64,000 nucleotides of DNA from Mycobacterium kubicae (GTDB taxonomy: Bacteria; Actinomycetota; Actinomycetes; Mycobacteriales; Mycobacteriaceae): assembly GCF_015689175.1 (NCBI RefSeq), contig NZ_CP065047.1, forward strand, positions 1,426,001-1,490,000, in the 5' to 3' direction. Position numbers and translations under genes: made by a program. The notes beneath the pieces were generated by a model. That model had not been told where the DNA came from. It ran no database searches and was given only the letters and a program-made list of their open reading frames with translations. Below are positions 55,319-63,766 of the stretch, one piece after another (position 1 is the stretch's first letter; every line of letters begins with the position of its first letter).

Positions 55319-56689
55319 ATGACGGCACTCGACGAACGCAGCGCTGATCTCCTCGCCACCATCCCGGATGTGCCCGTTCTCACCGACCCTGACGTGCTTG
55401 AAACGTATCGACAGGACCGGGCGGCGGACCCGGATGCGGGACGGCCGATGGCGGTGGTGCGCGCGAGATCCACAGCCGACGTTCAGGCGGTCCTGCGCTG
55501 GGCCATCGCTGCAGCGGTTCCGGTGGTGCCGCGCGGCGCGGGTTCGGGTCTGTCGGGCGGTGCCACGGCGGTCGAGGGCGGCATCGTGTTGACGACAGAG
55601 TTGATGCGCCACATCGACGTCGACCCGGTCACGCGGACCGCGGTGGTCCAGCCCGGACTGATCAACGCCGAGGTGAAGCGTGTGGTCGCCGAGCACGGGC
55701 TGTGGTACCCGCCGGATCCGTCGTCCTTCGAATTCTGTTCCATCGGAGGCAATGCCGCGACCAACGCAGGCGGGCTCTGCTGTGTCAAGTACGGTGTGAC
55801 AACCGACTACGTCCTGGGCCTAGAAGTCGTCCTGGCTGACGGGACGGCGGTGCGACTCGGGGGACCGCGGCTGAAGGACTCGGCTGGCCTGTCGCTCACC
55901 AAGCTGTTCGTCGGCAGCGAGGGAACGCTCGGCGTCATCACGGAACTGACCCTGCGCTTGTTGCCGCCGCAACCGCCCGCCAGCACCGTCGTGGCGTCAT
56001 TCTCGTCGGTGACCGACGCGACGGCGGCGATCTGTGACATCACGCGGGTGATGCGGCCCGCGATGCTGGAGTTCATGGACCACAACGCGATCTCGGCGGT
56101 GGAACGTCACCTCAGGATGGGACTGGACCTCGAGGCGCGGGCGATGCTCATCGCCCAGTCCGACTCTGCCGGTGACCGCGACAAGGAGATCGCCTTCATG
56201 GTGGAGATCTTCGAACGCAATCACGCCACCGACGTGTTCGCCACCGACGACCCACAGGAAGGTGAAGCCTTCGCCGCGGCAAGAAGATTCGCGATTCCGG
56301 CTGTCGAGCGTCTCGGCCACCTGCTGCTGGAAGACGTCGGCGTGCCACTGCCCGCGCTGCCCGCGCTCATCGAAGGTATCGAGGCCATCGCCGACCAACG
56401 CGACATCATGTGCGCGGTCATCGCCCACGCGGGCGACGGCAACACCCACCCGCTGATCGTGCACGACCCCACCGACCGCGACCAGTCGCAGCGAGCACAT
56501 CTGGCATTCGGCGAAATCATGCACCTGGCAATCGGACTCGGCGGCACCATCACCGGCGAGCACGGCGTGGGCCGACTCAAGAAGGCGTGGCTACCCGACC
56601 AGGTCGGCCCCGACGTGATGGAACTGACCCAGCGCATCAAACGGGCACTCGATCCGCAGAACATCCTCAACCCCGGGGCGGTGCTGTGA
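55319..56689 (+). CDS. glcD: glycolate oxidase-type FAD-linked oxidase
   Basis: A 456-residue FAD-linked 2-hydroxyacid oxidase/dehydrogenase of the GlcD/D-lactate dehydrogenase type. VVPRGAGSGLSGGATAVEGG near residues 67-86 binds the FAD pyrophosphate, GGNAATNAGG and YGVTTDYVLGLEVVLADG follow, and GEHGVGRLKKAW near 415 is the C-terminal signature. It lies beside gcl and carries no GlcE/GlcF partners, so it may be a single-subunit glycolate or D-lactate enzyme; glycolate is favoured by context. I chose the ATG at 55319 with AGAAGGA upstream; the frame is open further upstream through the operator. Confidence 0.88.
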   Translation: MTALDERSADLLATIPDVPVLTDPDVLETYRQDRAADPDAGRPMAVVRARSTADVQAVLRWAIAAAVPVVPRGAGSGLSGGATAVEGGIVLTTELMRHIDVDPVTRTAVVQPGLINAEVKRVVAEHGLWYPPDPSSFEFCSIGGNAATNAGGLCCVKYGVTTDYVLGLEVVLADGTAVRLGGPRLKDSAGLSLTKLFVGSEGTLGVITELTLRLLPPQPPASTVVASFSSVTDATAAICDITRVMRPAMLEFMDHNAISAVERHLRMGLDLEARAMLIAQSDSAGDRDKEIAFMVEIFERNHATDVFATDDPQEGEAFAAARRFAIPAVERLGHLLLEDVGVPLPALPALIEGIEAIADQRDIMCAVIAHAGDGNTHPLIVHDPTDRDQSQRAHLAFGEIMHLAIGLGGTITGEHGVGRLKKAWLPDQVGPDVMELTQRIKRALDPQNILNPGAVL

Positions 56690-58392
56690 TGTTCCAGCCC
56701 GACTACACACCCGTCGCCCATTCCCTGGCCTGGAGCGCCGCCGTCGCCGCGCTGCCGTTGCTCGTCATGTTCGTGCTTCTGGGCGGGCTGAAAGTGCGCG
56801 CCCCGATTGCTGCTGCTGTCGGGGTCCTCAGCGCCGCGATCATCGCCTGGCTCGTCTACCACATGCCCGTGGGGCAGGTCGCTGACTCGGCGCTGATCGG
56901 GTTCACCTACGGGATGTTCCCCATCATGTGGCTGGTGCTCAACGCCATCTGGATCTACAACCTGACCGACGAGACCAACTATCTCGACGTGCTCCGCCGA
57001 TCCATGGCCTCGATCTCACCGGACCACCGGGTACAGGCCGTGATCGTCGCGTTCTGCTTCGGCGCACTCATCGAGGGCTTGGCCGGATTCGGCACGCCGG
57101 TAGCCATCACGTCGTTGATGCTGGTGGCCCTTGGATTCAAACCGATGAAGGCAGCATCGGTGGCATTGGTCGCCAACACCGCGCCAGTGGCGTTCGCGTC
57201 ATTGGGCATTCCGATCGTGGCGCTGGCAGGAGTTACCGGCCTGCCCCTCGATGACCTCGGGGCCATGGTGGGCCGGCAGACACCCCTGCTGGCCTGCCTC
57301 GTCCCCTTCATCCTCATCTTCATGGTCGACGGCCGCACCGGGCTCAAGCGCGCCTGGCCGGTGGCCGCGATGGGTGGGGGCGTGTATGCGGTCGTGCAGT
57401 TCCTGTGCTCGAACTTCGTCTCGGTCGAGCTGACGGACATCTTCGGCTCCATCATCGCCGCCGGTTCCATCGTGGCGCTGCTACGCGTGTGGCGCCCGAA
57501 AGCGCCGGTGGTGGGCGAGGAAGCCACTCCAGACCAGGAGCTGTCGCGCGTCGCGACGCCGTCTGGCCCTTCGCCCGTCGACGGCTCGAACGCCTCCGTA
57601 CTGACCGCCGATCGCGCCAGCGACATGCGGCAGCAGGTGAGCGACTCACGCCGGGACAAAATCGTGGCCTACGCGCCATACGTGATCGTCACGGTGATTT
57701 TCACGCTGTCGATGTGGAAGCCGGTGACCACGTTGCTCAAGCACGGCGGCACCAGCTTCCCCTGGCCCGGCCTGCACGTCGCCAACGCCGCCCACAAGGC
57801 ATCTCCGCTCACCGTATTCAAGCTCGACTTCCTCACCAGCGCAGGCACTTTGCTGCTGATCACCGGGTTGCTGAGCATGCTGGTGTTGCGGGCCTCGCCG
57901 CGACAGGCGGTGCGCGCGTACGTGCGTGCGGCCATGCAACTGCGTGCCGCCGCGCTAACCGTTGGCTTTGTCTTGGCGCTGGCCTACCTGTTGAACCTGT
58001 CCGGCGAAACCACCACATTGGGGTTGTGGATCGCCGGTGCGGGCGGCCTGCTGGGCGTCTTCTCACCGATCATCGGCTGGCTGGGAGTCACCGTCACCGG
58101 GTCTGACACCTCCTCCAACTCACTGTTCGGACCCCTGCAGGTCAGCGCGGCCAATGCGGCACACTTGAACCCAATTCTATTGGCGGCGGCCAATTCCTCG
58201 GGCGGGGTGATCGGGAAGATGCTGTCCCCGCAAAGCCTGGTCATCGCGACCGCCGCAGTTCAGATGAAGGGCAAAGAGGGCGACTTGTTCCGGGCGGTAT
58301 TCAAGTGGAGCATGCTCCTGCTGGCCTTGATGTGTGCTCTGGTGTACCTGCAGAGCACGTCGTGGCTGGGGTGGATGGTCGTTGATGGGTGA
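56689..58392 (+). CDS. LctP-family glycolate/lactate permease
   Basis: A 567-residue transporter of the lactate permease (LctP/GlcA) family with about 12-14 membrane helices. Diagnostic stretches include LIEGLAGFGTPVAITSLML near residues 125-143, VALVANTAPVAFASLGIP, and GSDTSSNSLFGPLQ in the C-terminal half. A polar loop of about 70 residues (about 270-330) separates the halves. Given its neighbours, it most likely imports glycolate or a related 2-hydroxy acid by proton symport. Its ATG at 56689 overlaps the glcD TGA. Confidence 0.9.
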   Translation: MFQPDYTPVAHSLAWSAAVAALPLLVMFVLLGGLKVRAPIAAAVGVLSAAIIAWLVYHMPVGQVADSALIGFTYGMFPIMWLVLNAIWIYNLTDETNYLDVLRRSMASISPDHRVQAVIVAFCFGALIEGLAGFGTPVAITSLMLVALGFKPMKAASVALVANTAPVAFASLGIPIVALAGVTGLPLDDLGAMVGRQTPLLACLVPFILIFMVDGRTGLKRAWPVAAMGGGVYAVVQFLCSNFVSVELTDIFGSIIAAGSIVALLRVWRPKAPVVGEEATPDQELSRVATPSGPSPVDGSNASVLTADRASDMRQQVSDSRRDKIVAYAPYVIVTVIFTLSMWKPVTTLLKHGGTSFPWPGLHVANAAHKASPLTVFKLDFLTSAGTLLLITGLLSMLVLRASPRQAVRAYVRAAMQLRAAALTVGFVLALAYLLNLSGETTTLGLWIAGAGGLLGVFSPIIGWLGVTVTGSDTSSNSLFGPLQVSAANAAHLNPILLAAANSSGGVIGKMLSPQSLVIATAAVQMKGKEGDLFRAVFKWSMLLLALMCALVYLQSTSWLGWMVVDG

Positions 58393-59536
58393 CCACATCG
58401 TCTTGGCGCCCGACAAGTTCAAGGGTTCCTTGACGGCCCGGCAGGCCGCCCGGGCGATGAAACACGGTGTGCGGCGCGCGGACCCGACCGTGCGCGCGAT
58501 CACCTGTCCTGTCGCGGACGGCGGGGAGGGAACCCTCGACGCGGTCGTGGCCGCTGGATTCGACCGGATCCCGGCACAGGCTACGGGACCCACCGGCGCG
58601 CCGGTGAATACCGGCTACGCCCGATTGGGCTCGCGTGCGATCATCGAAATGGCCGACGCGTGTGGGCTGCAACGGCTGCCCTCGGGAAAACCAGCACCGA
58701 TGACCGCCACCAGTTACGGCTTGGGATGCGTTGTGGCGCAAGCACTCGACGATGGTTGCCGCGACATCGTCATCACCCTGGGCGGCAGCGCTAGCACCGA
58801 CGGAGGCGCCGGCATGTTGATCGCGTTGGGCGCCGAGGTGCTCGACCATCAAGGTGAATCCGTCGGCCCCGGTGGTCGCGGACTGGCCGAGGCCGCTCGG
58901 CTCGATCTCACCAAGATGCACCCCGCCATCACCGAATCGGTCTTCACGCTGGCCGCCGACGTCGATAACCCGCTGTGCGGACCGCACGGCGCGGCAATCC
59001 TCTACGGACCCCAGAAAGGCGCCCACGGCGGGCAGGTGGCGGAACTCGAAGGGGCACTTGCCAAATGGGCGGATCTCGTCGACCGGGTGACCGACACCGA
59101 TTGCCGCGGCGCACCCGGTGCCGGTGCCGCAGGTGGGGTCGGGTTCGCCGCGTCGGCCGTCCTGGGCGCACGCGTGCGGCCCGGCATCGAGATGATCCTC
59201 GATATCGTCGGGCTGGACCGAGCATTGTTGAACGCCAAGATGGTCCTGACCGGTGAGGGATGCCTGGATGTGCAGTCCCTGCGCGGTAAGGCGCCGGTCG
59301 GTGTGTCGCGGCGTGCCCGCCGCCACGGCGTACCGACATTCGCCGTCGCCGGTGTCGCCAAGCTGACCGGGTCGCAGGCCCGTGCGGCGGGCTTCGTGGC
59401 GGTGCGGGCCCTGAACGAGGTCGAGCCTGATCAACGACGCTGCATCACCAACGCTGCCGACCTGCTGAGCCTGGTGACCGAACGGCTGATTCGTGAATCC
59501 ACGCCCGCCCGGGGGCGAAGGCCTCCGCGCTCGTGA
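58385..59536 (+). CDS. glxK: glycerate kinase
   Basis: A 383-residue glycerate kinase (GarK/GlxK type), phosphorylating D-glycerate for entry into glycolysis. APDKFKGSLTARQAARAM near residues 8-25 and PVADGGEGTLDAV near 40-52 are family signatures; VITLGGSASTDGGAGML near 134-150 and GAPGAGAAGGVGFA near 240-253 are glycine-rich active-site loops. The family includes both 2- and 3-kinases; these motifs favour a 2-kinase. It overlaps the permease stop by 8 bp. It completes the glycolate to glycerate phosphate route. Confidence 0.92.
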   Translation: MGDHIVLAPDKFKGSLTARQAARAMKHGVRRADPTVRAITCPVADGGEGTLDAVVAAGFDRIPAQATGPTGAPVNTGYARLGSRAIIEMADACGLQRLPSGKPAPMTATSYGLGCVVAQALDDGCRDIVITLGGSASTDGGAGMLIALGAEVLDHQGESVGPGGRGLAEAARLDLTKMHPAITESVFTLAADVDNPLCGPHGAAILYGPQKGAHGGQVAELEGALAKWADLVDRVTDTDCRGAPGAGAAGGVGFAASAVLGARVRPGIEMILDIVGLDRALLNAKMVLTGEGCLDVQSLRGKAPVGVSRRARRHGVPTFAVAGVAKLTGSQARAAGFVAVRALNEVEPDQRRCITNAADLLSLVTERLIRESTPARGRRPPRS

Positions 59537-59601
59537 TGCGGCACTGGTCAGCGACCGATTTGGTCGCCGCGACATGGGTTGGGTAACCTTGCGTTTACCG
59601 A

Positions 59602-59678
59602 CGCGGGGTGGAGCAGCTCGGTAGCTCGCTGGGCTCATAACCCAGAGGTCGCAGGTTCGAATCCTGTCCCCGCTACCA
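59602..59678 (+). tRNA. initiator tRNA-fMet (CAT)
   Basis: A 77-base tRNA including a genome-encoded CCA. The anticodon CAT sits in CTCATAA, flanked by a stem with the initiator-specific run GGG/CCC (CTGGG with CCCAG). C1 faces T72 (stem CGCGGGG with CCCCGCT), an unpaired first position like the C1-A72 of E. coli initiator tRNA, which prevents use in elongation. D-arm GAGCAGCTCGGTAGCTC and T-arm GCAGG-TTCGAAT-CCTGT are intact. An IS element begins at the very next base. Confidence 0.95.
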
Positions 59679-60986
59679 TGTCCTGTCTCGGGACATCGTT
59701 GACGGGTGTCCCGAGACATGGTTTACACCTGGTCCCGGTTTTCTGGGCTGTTTCCGCATTTGACGCCGCGTGGTTGGTAGTCGCGGGTCGGGTCGAGGAT
59801 GAGTTTGCGGATGAGCTGGCCGGTGTTGCGGTCGAGGACGCGAATGTTGAGGTCGTCGATGAGAACGGTGACTTTGGTGCCGGTGCGTCGTTTGCCAAGG
59901 CCGATGTGGTGCAGGCGGCTGTTGTATCGGACGGTGATGACGCCGGCGGCGTCGATGATGTCGGTGCGTACGCGGCAGTGGGCGGGGATGAGGTAGCCAG
60001 ACGGTGTGGCTTTGGGGCGGGCGTTGAATGCCTGGATGGGGGTGGTTCTGTTGATCGCGCGGTGGGGGCGCACGGTGTTGTAATACTCGGTGAATTCGTC
60101 GAGCCGTTGTTGGAGCTGGGTCAGTGTAGTGGCGGGATGGGCTGTGAGCCATCGCTTTTGGGTTTGGTGGAAGCGTTCGACCTTGCCGCAGGTCTGGGGA
60201 TGGTAGGGCCGTGAATTCAGGTAGCGCACGCCCAGTTCGCCGAGGGTGATTTGCAGGGAGGTGCGTCCGCCCCGGCGCGGCGCGGCGGTGAAGATGGCGC
60301 CGTTGTCGGTCAGTACCGAGGCTGGTGGACCCCAGCGGGTGAAGGCGGTGGTGAAGGCAGCGGTGACGTCAGGGCCGTTGATGGTGTGGCGGGCCAGGCT
60401 GGTGATGTCGAGGCGGGAGTGGTCGTCGATGATGTTGAGGATTTCGGCGCCGCCGCCGTGAGCGAGGTGCCAGTGGGTGGTGTCGGCCTGCCAACATTGG
60501 TTGGGTAGTTCGGCGGCAAAGCGTTTCCACGAGGAGCGGGGGCGTTTGTGGGGTTGGGGTGTGATGAAACCTCGGCGTTTGAGGATTCGCCAGATCGTTG
60601 ATATGGCAGGCACATTTATGAGGCTGGGATCGGTGGCCAGGTGGGAGGCGATGGTGTCGGCGCCGGCGTCGAGACCGCGTTTGGTCAGGGTCTTGCGTAG
60701 CCGCACGATGCGCTCCTCGACCTCGGTGGTGACAGCCTGCGGGCTGTGGTGGGGTCGCCGTGACCGGGAGATGAAGGCGGCGTCGCCTTCGGCCTCGTAG
60801 CGTTTGCACAGTTGCTGGACCCATTGTCGGGAGACGCCGTAGTCGCGGGCCACGGCGCTTTTGCTGCGTCCTTCGAGGACCACGGCAGTGATGACGAGCT
60901 GCGCCTTCGACATGGCTGACCTCCCGATGTGCAGAAGTGTCAACTATGTCGCGAGACAGCTGCCAACTATGTCGAGAAATCACACA
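59679..60986 (-). mobile_element. IS481-family insertion sequence
   Basis: A 1308-bp element flanked by a 15-bp direct repeat (59664-59678 and 60987-61001) that is the 3' end of the tRNA. The ends are imperfect inverted repeats: both start TGT and share GACAT-C/A-GTTG blocks over about 45 bases, with two such blocks on each side. The left end also contains a complete 12-base inverted repeat (TGTCTCGGGACA and TGTCCCGAGACA). It carries one transposase gene. The tRNA is left intact, since the duplicated copy restores its sequence. Confidence 0.85.
59723..60913 (-). CDS. IS481-family transposase
   Basis: A 396-residue DDE transposase. The N-terminal helix-turn-helix is in SKSAVARDYGVSRQWVQQL, and the integrase core has Asp in CWQADTTHWHL near residue 143, Asp in SVLTDNGAIF near 205, and Glu in CGKVERFHQTQKRW near 247. 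A C-terminal RYNSRLHHIGLGKRRTGTKV domain is typical of the group. Start is the ATG at 60913 with GGGAGG upstream. No internal stop or frameshift is visible, so it may still be active. Confidence 0.93.
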   Translation of the reverse strand: MSKAQLVITAVVLEGRSKSAVARDYGVSRQWVQQLCKRYEAEGDAAFISRSRRPHHSPQAVTTEVEERIVRLRKTLTKRGLDAGADTIASHLATDPSLINVPAISTIWRILKRRGFITPQPHKRPRSSWKRFAAELPNQCWQADTTHWHLAHGGGAEILNIIDDHSRLDITSLARHTINGPDVTAAFTTAFTRWGPPASVLTDNGAIFTAAPRRGGRTSLQITLGELGVRYLNSRPYHPQTCGKVERFHQTQKRWLTAHPATTLTQLQQRLDEFTEYYNTVRPHRAINRTTPIQAFNARPKATPSGYLIPAHCRVRTDIIDAAGVITVRYNSRLHHIGLGKRRTGTKVTVLIDDLNIRVLDRNTGQLIRKLILDPTRDYQPRGVKCGNSPENRDQV

Positions 60987-61001
60987 CTGTCCCCGCTACC
61001 A
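60987..61001 (+). repeat. 15-bp target-site duplication (right copy)
   Basis: CTGTCCCCGCTACCA repeats the last 15 bases of tRNA-fMet (59664-59678) immediately right of the IS. Fifteen bases is at the upper end of duplications known for IS481-type elements. The adjoining GATGTCT-CA-AGACATC palindrome resembles the IS end, so similarity continues past the duplication with a few mismatches. Confidence 0.85.
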
Positions 61002-61025
61002 TGTGATGTCTCAAGACATCGGAAT

Positions 61026-61060
61026 AGTCCCGCACCTGCGTCAGGTGTGGGACTTTTCTT
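61026..61060 (+). terminator. strong intrinsic terminator, displaced from tRNA-fMet
   Basis: AGTCCC-G-CACCTG pairs with CAGGTG-T-GGGACT (61026-61038 with 61042-61054, one G-T wobble) around a CGT loop, and TTTTCTT follows. This was presumably the terminator of the tRNA-fMet transcript before the IS inserted. It now lies between the IS and the TetR gene, whose 3' end it may also serve. Confidence 0.85.
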
Positions 61061-61074
61061 CTTGGAGTCGAGGG

Positions 61075-61671
61075 TTAGCTCGCGGAGCAGTTCGCCGGTA
61101 CCGCTGCCGCGGGGATGGCGTTGTCGATAAGGACGGCTGCGATGGCCGCGGCGGTGGCGAAGGCGTCGGAGTTAAGGACTCGGTTGCGGGCCGAAGCGCC
61201 GTCCAAGAGCAGTGCCAGTTGTTCGCCGAGCTTTTCGGGGTCGGTGGCGCCGGCCTCGCGTGCGGTTTCGGCGAGCCGCGCGGCGAAAGCCTTCTTGTAG
61301 TCGGCGGCGTGTACGCGTGCCGGGTGCTCCGGGTCGTGGATTTCGACGGCCGCCGCGATGAACGGGCACAGCGGCGCGTGAATGTCGAAGGCAGCGAGGA
61401 GCCGCTCGCGGGGTGTGAGGTCGGTGCGGTCGAACACCTCGGGCAAGACGTCGGGATCGAAACGGCGTAGGTGTTCGGCGATCAGCTCATCCTTGCCCGT
61501 GAAGTGTTGGTAAAACGTGCGTTTGGACACCTGAGCCACCGCGCAGAGTTGGTCCAGACCGGTGCTGTTAATGCCTTGATCGCGGAACAGTTGTCGCGAC
61601 GCGCCAAGGATCCGCTCTCGCGCACCCCTGCCGCGGCGGAGGCCCCGCGGCCCCTTCCCCAACTCCGTCAC
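61075..61671 (-). CDS. TetR-family transcriptional regulator
   Basis: A 198-residue TetR protein. RERILGASRQLFRDQGINST opens the DNA-binding domain near residue 18, and the recognition helix is AQVSKRTFYQHFTGKDELI near 47-65. The C-terminal part has CPFIAAAVEIHDPEHPARVH, seen in regulators of oxidoreductase genes (YxaF/LmrA-like). It diverges from the short-chain dehydrogenase gene, 127 bp apart. CGAAC at 61781 and GTTCG at 61795 near that gene's start could be a weak operator. Confidence 0.88.
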   Translation of the reverse strand: MTELGKGPRGLRRGRGARERILGASRQLFRDQGINSTGLDQLCAVAQVSKRTFYQHFTGKDELIAEHLRRFDPDVLPEVFDRTDLTPRERLLAAFDIHAPLCPFIAAAVEIHDPEHPARVHAADYKKAFAARLAETAREAGATDPEKLGEQLALLLDGASARNRVLNSDAFATAAAIAAVLIDNAIPAAAVPANCSAS

Positions 61672-61798
61672 ACAACCAGGTTAGCCCAATCGGGTACGAA
61701 TCGGTGTGCATTAGCTTGCGCTCCGCGTCACCACCCGATACGTTAAGCACGCTGGTCGGTGTACATAAGATCATCACTAGCGAACGAATGGAGTGTTC

Positions 61799-62532
61799 GT
61801 GGGAAAGCTCGATGGCAAGGTTGCCGTGATCACCGGTGCGACGAGTGGGATGGCGCTGGCCGGTGCCAAGTTGTTTGTTGACGAAGGCGCTCATGTCTTC
61901 ATCTCAGGCCGACGGAAGGACGCACTGGACCAGGCGGTCGAACAGATCGGGCGGAATGTGACTGGCGTGCAGGGTGATTCGGCCGACCTCGATGATCTTG
62001 ACCGTTTGTTCGACACGGTCAAGAGGAAAGGGGCGCGATCGACGTGTTGTGGGCGAACGCCGGGGTGGGCAAGCAGGCCCGTCTCGGTGAGATCACCGAG
62101 GCGGACTTCCATGACGCCTTCTGGTTGAACGCGCGCGGCACGCTGTTCACGGTCCAAAAGGCTCTGCCACTGTTCAACGATGGCGGCTCGATCTTCATGA
62201 CCGGGTCGAATGCTTCGCTGCGGGGCTACCCGAATTGGAGTGTGTACGCGGGAAGCAAGGCCGTGTTGCCCGCCTACGCACGGGTGTGGGTATCGGAGTT
62301 GAGGGACCGGAAGATCCGGGTGAATGTGCTGACCCCCGGCCAAGTCGCCACGCCGGCCCTGGAACAGGTGATGACCGAGGAGCAGAAGGTGCAGTTCGAG
62401 TCCGTGATCCCGCGCCGAGAGTCGGGCCGCCCCGAGGAGATCGCTTCGGCCGCCTTGTTTCTCGCCTCCGATGACTCGAGCTATGTCAACGGCATGGAGC
62501 TTGTCGTGGACGGCGGCACGACAGTGATCTGA
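61799..62532 (+). pseudogene. short-chain dehydrogenase/reductase gene with a frameshift
   Basis: Two overlapping frames together encode one SDR of about 245 residues. The first, from the GTG at 61799 (GGAG upstream), has VAVITGATSGMALAGAKLFV and FISGRR; it fails after DTVKRKGA. The second resumes with DVLWANAG near 62040 and carries the YAGSK active-site motif and a C-terminal VDGG. A single missing base near 62023-62036 (in AGAGGAAAGGGGCG) explains the break. TAAGAT at 61766-61771 is a plausible -10. It may be a true mutation or a sequencing error. Confidence 0.82.
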
Positions 62533-62597
62533 GTGACGTCTGCGCGCATCAATCAGGTCTCACACACCACAAGCACCACATGAGCCAAGGAGTAGCC

Positions 62598-63023
62598 ATG
62601 ACTACGTTCACCCCGCACCGCGGCACGGTGGAGACCTTCGTCAACCACATGGACCGCGGCGCAGACAAAGACGCTCTTTCCACACTCCTCGCCGCGAGTG
62701 TGGTGATGTACGGCCCACTCGGCGATGAACCAATCACCGGCCGCGAGGCGGTCCTGGAAGCCATGCGAGGGGTCGGCACGGTGGCGACCGACCTCACCTA
62801 CAAAGAAGTCCTCAGCGGCGAGACCCACCACGCCGCGCACTTCCGACTACAGATCGAAGACACCGTGGTCGACGGGATGGATTACATCCTGCTCGACGCG
62901 GACGGAAAGATCGCCGAGGTGACCATCTGGTGGCGCCCACTGCCGGCCGGCGTCCAGATGCAGCGCCACCTCGCTGGCCTCCTCGGCATGAAGCCCTGGG
63001 AGCTCCTCACCCACACGCAGTAG
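62598..63023 (+). CDS. SnoaL-like / nuclear-transport-factor-2-fold protein
   Basis: A 141-residue alpha+beta barrel protein of the SnoaL-like group. TVETFVNHMDRGADKDALSTL near the start, MYGPLGDEPITGREAV near residues 35-52 and a C-terminal VTIWWRPLPAGVQM strand fit the NTF2 fold. Such proteins act as isomerases, hydrolases or binding proteins; the activity here is unknown. ATG at 62598 with AAGGAG upstream. It follows the SDR gene by 65 bp and is probably in the same operon. Confidence 0.83.
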   Translation: MTTFTPHRGTVETFVNHMDRGADKDALSTLLAASVVMYGPLGDEPITGREAVLEAMRGVGTVATDLTYKEVLSGETHHAAHFRLQIEDTVVDGMDYILLDADGKIAEVTIWWRPLPAGVQMQRHLAGLLGMKPWELLTHTQ

Positions 63024-63109
63024 CGGCGAAATCCAATGTCCGGCATGTGAGCACCAGATCACCGGCCCCCTGCGTATTGACCAGACAACAAGCGGAAAGA
63101 GAGCGCATC

Positions 63110-63730
63110 ATGAGCAGCGTCAGCATCATCGGCTCGGGAAGCATGGCCAGCGCCATCGGCGCCCTAGCCCTCAAGGGCGGCAACACCGTCGAAATCACCG
63201 GTCGCGATAGGGCCAAGGCCCAAGCCCTGGCCAGCGCGCTAGGCAATGGCGCCACGGTCGGAACGTGGGGCACCGCCCCGGCCGGCGACATCGTCATCCT
63301 CGCCGTACTGTTCGACAGCGCCGTGCCGATCGTCAGCGAGTACGGGGACGCGCTGGCCAACAAGATCGTCGTCGACATCACCAACCCCTTCAACGCCAGC
63401 GCCACCGGGCTGGCCATCCCTCACGACACCTCCATCGCGCAAAAGGTCGCCGAGGCCGCCCCCGCAAGCGCCCACATCGTCAAGGCGTTCAACACTCTGT
63501 TCCGCGACGTCCTGGCAGCAGGTGGACCACTGGATGTGTTCGTCGCCGGCGATGACGCGCAGGCGAAAGCAAGCGTGTCGGCATTCATCGAAAGCCTTGG
63601 ACTGCGCCCACAGGACACCGGCGACCTGAGCATGGCGCACTGGCTGGAGGGCGCGGGCCTGCTGTCAGTAGGCCTAGCCAACCATGGCGTGGGCAGCTTG
63701 AACTTCTCCCTCGGCGTCAAACAGGGCTGA
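63110..63730 (+). CDS. NADPH-dependent F420 reductase-like protein
   Basis: A 206-residue Rossmann protein of the F420H2:NADP oxidoreductase (Fno) family. It opens with SIIGSGSMASAIGALALKGG, then ITGRDRAKA after the second strand; DIVILAVLFDSAVPIV, VDITNPFN and VKAFNTLF follow in the Fno order. It may reduce F420 or simply bind NAD(P). ATG at 63110 with GAAAGAGAGCG upstream. Last gene of the SDR/SnoaL set; it converges with the ANTAR gene. Confidence 0.85.
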   Translation: MSSVSIIGSGSMASAIGALALKGGNTVEITGRDRAKAQALASALGNGATVGTWGTAPAGDIVILAVLFDSAVPIVSEYGDALANKIVVDITNPFNASATGLAIPHDTSIAQKVAEAAPASAHIVKAFNTLFRDVLAAGGPLDVFVAGDDAQAKASVSAFIESLGLRPQDTGDLSMAHWLEGAGLLSVGLANHGVGSLNFSLGVKQG

Positions 63731-63766
63731 GACTCGGGCACGAGCTGCGTGCCAAGCGCCCGTCAC

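Noticed and set aside
56410..56688. 93-codon upstream extension of the permease frame
   Set aside because: It runs inside glcD, is Arg/Pro/His-rich like a shadow frame, and the ATG overlapping the glcD stop gives the family N-terminus.
59664..61021. Prophage or integrative-element attachment sites at the tRNA
   Set aside because: The repeated tRNA end is explained by the IS target duplication; the interval is only 1.3 kb and encodes a DDE transposase, not an integrase.
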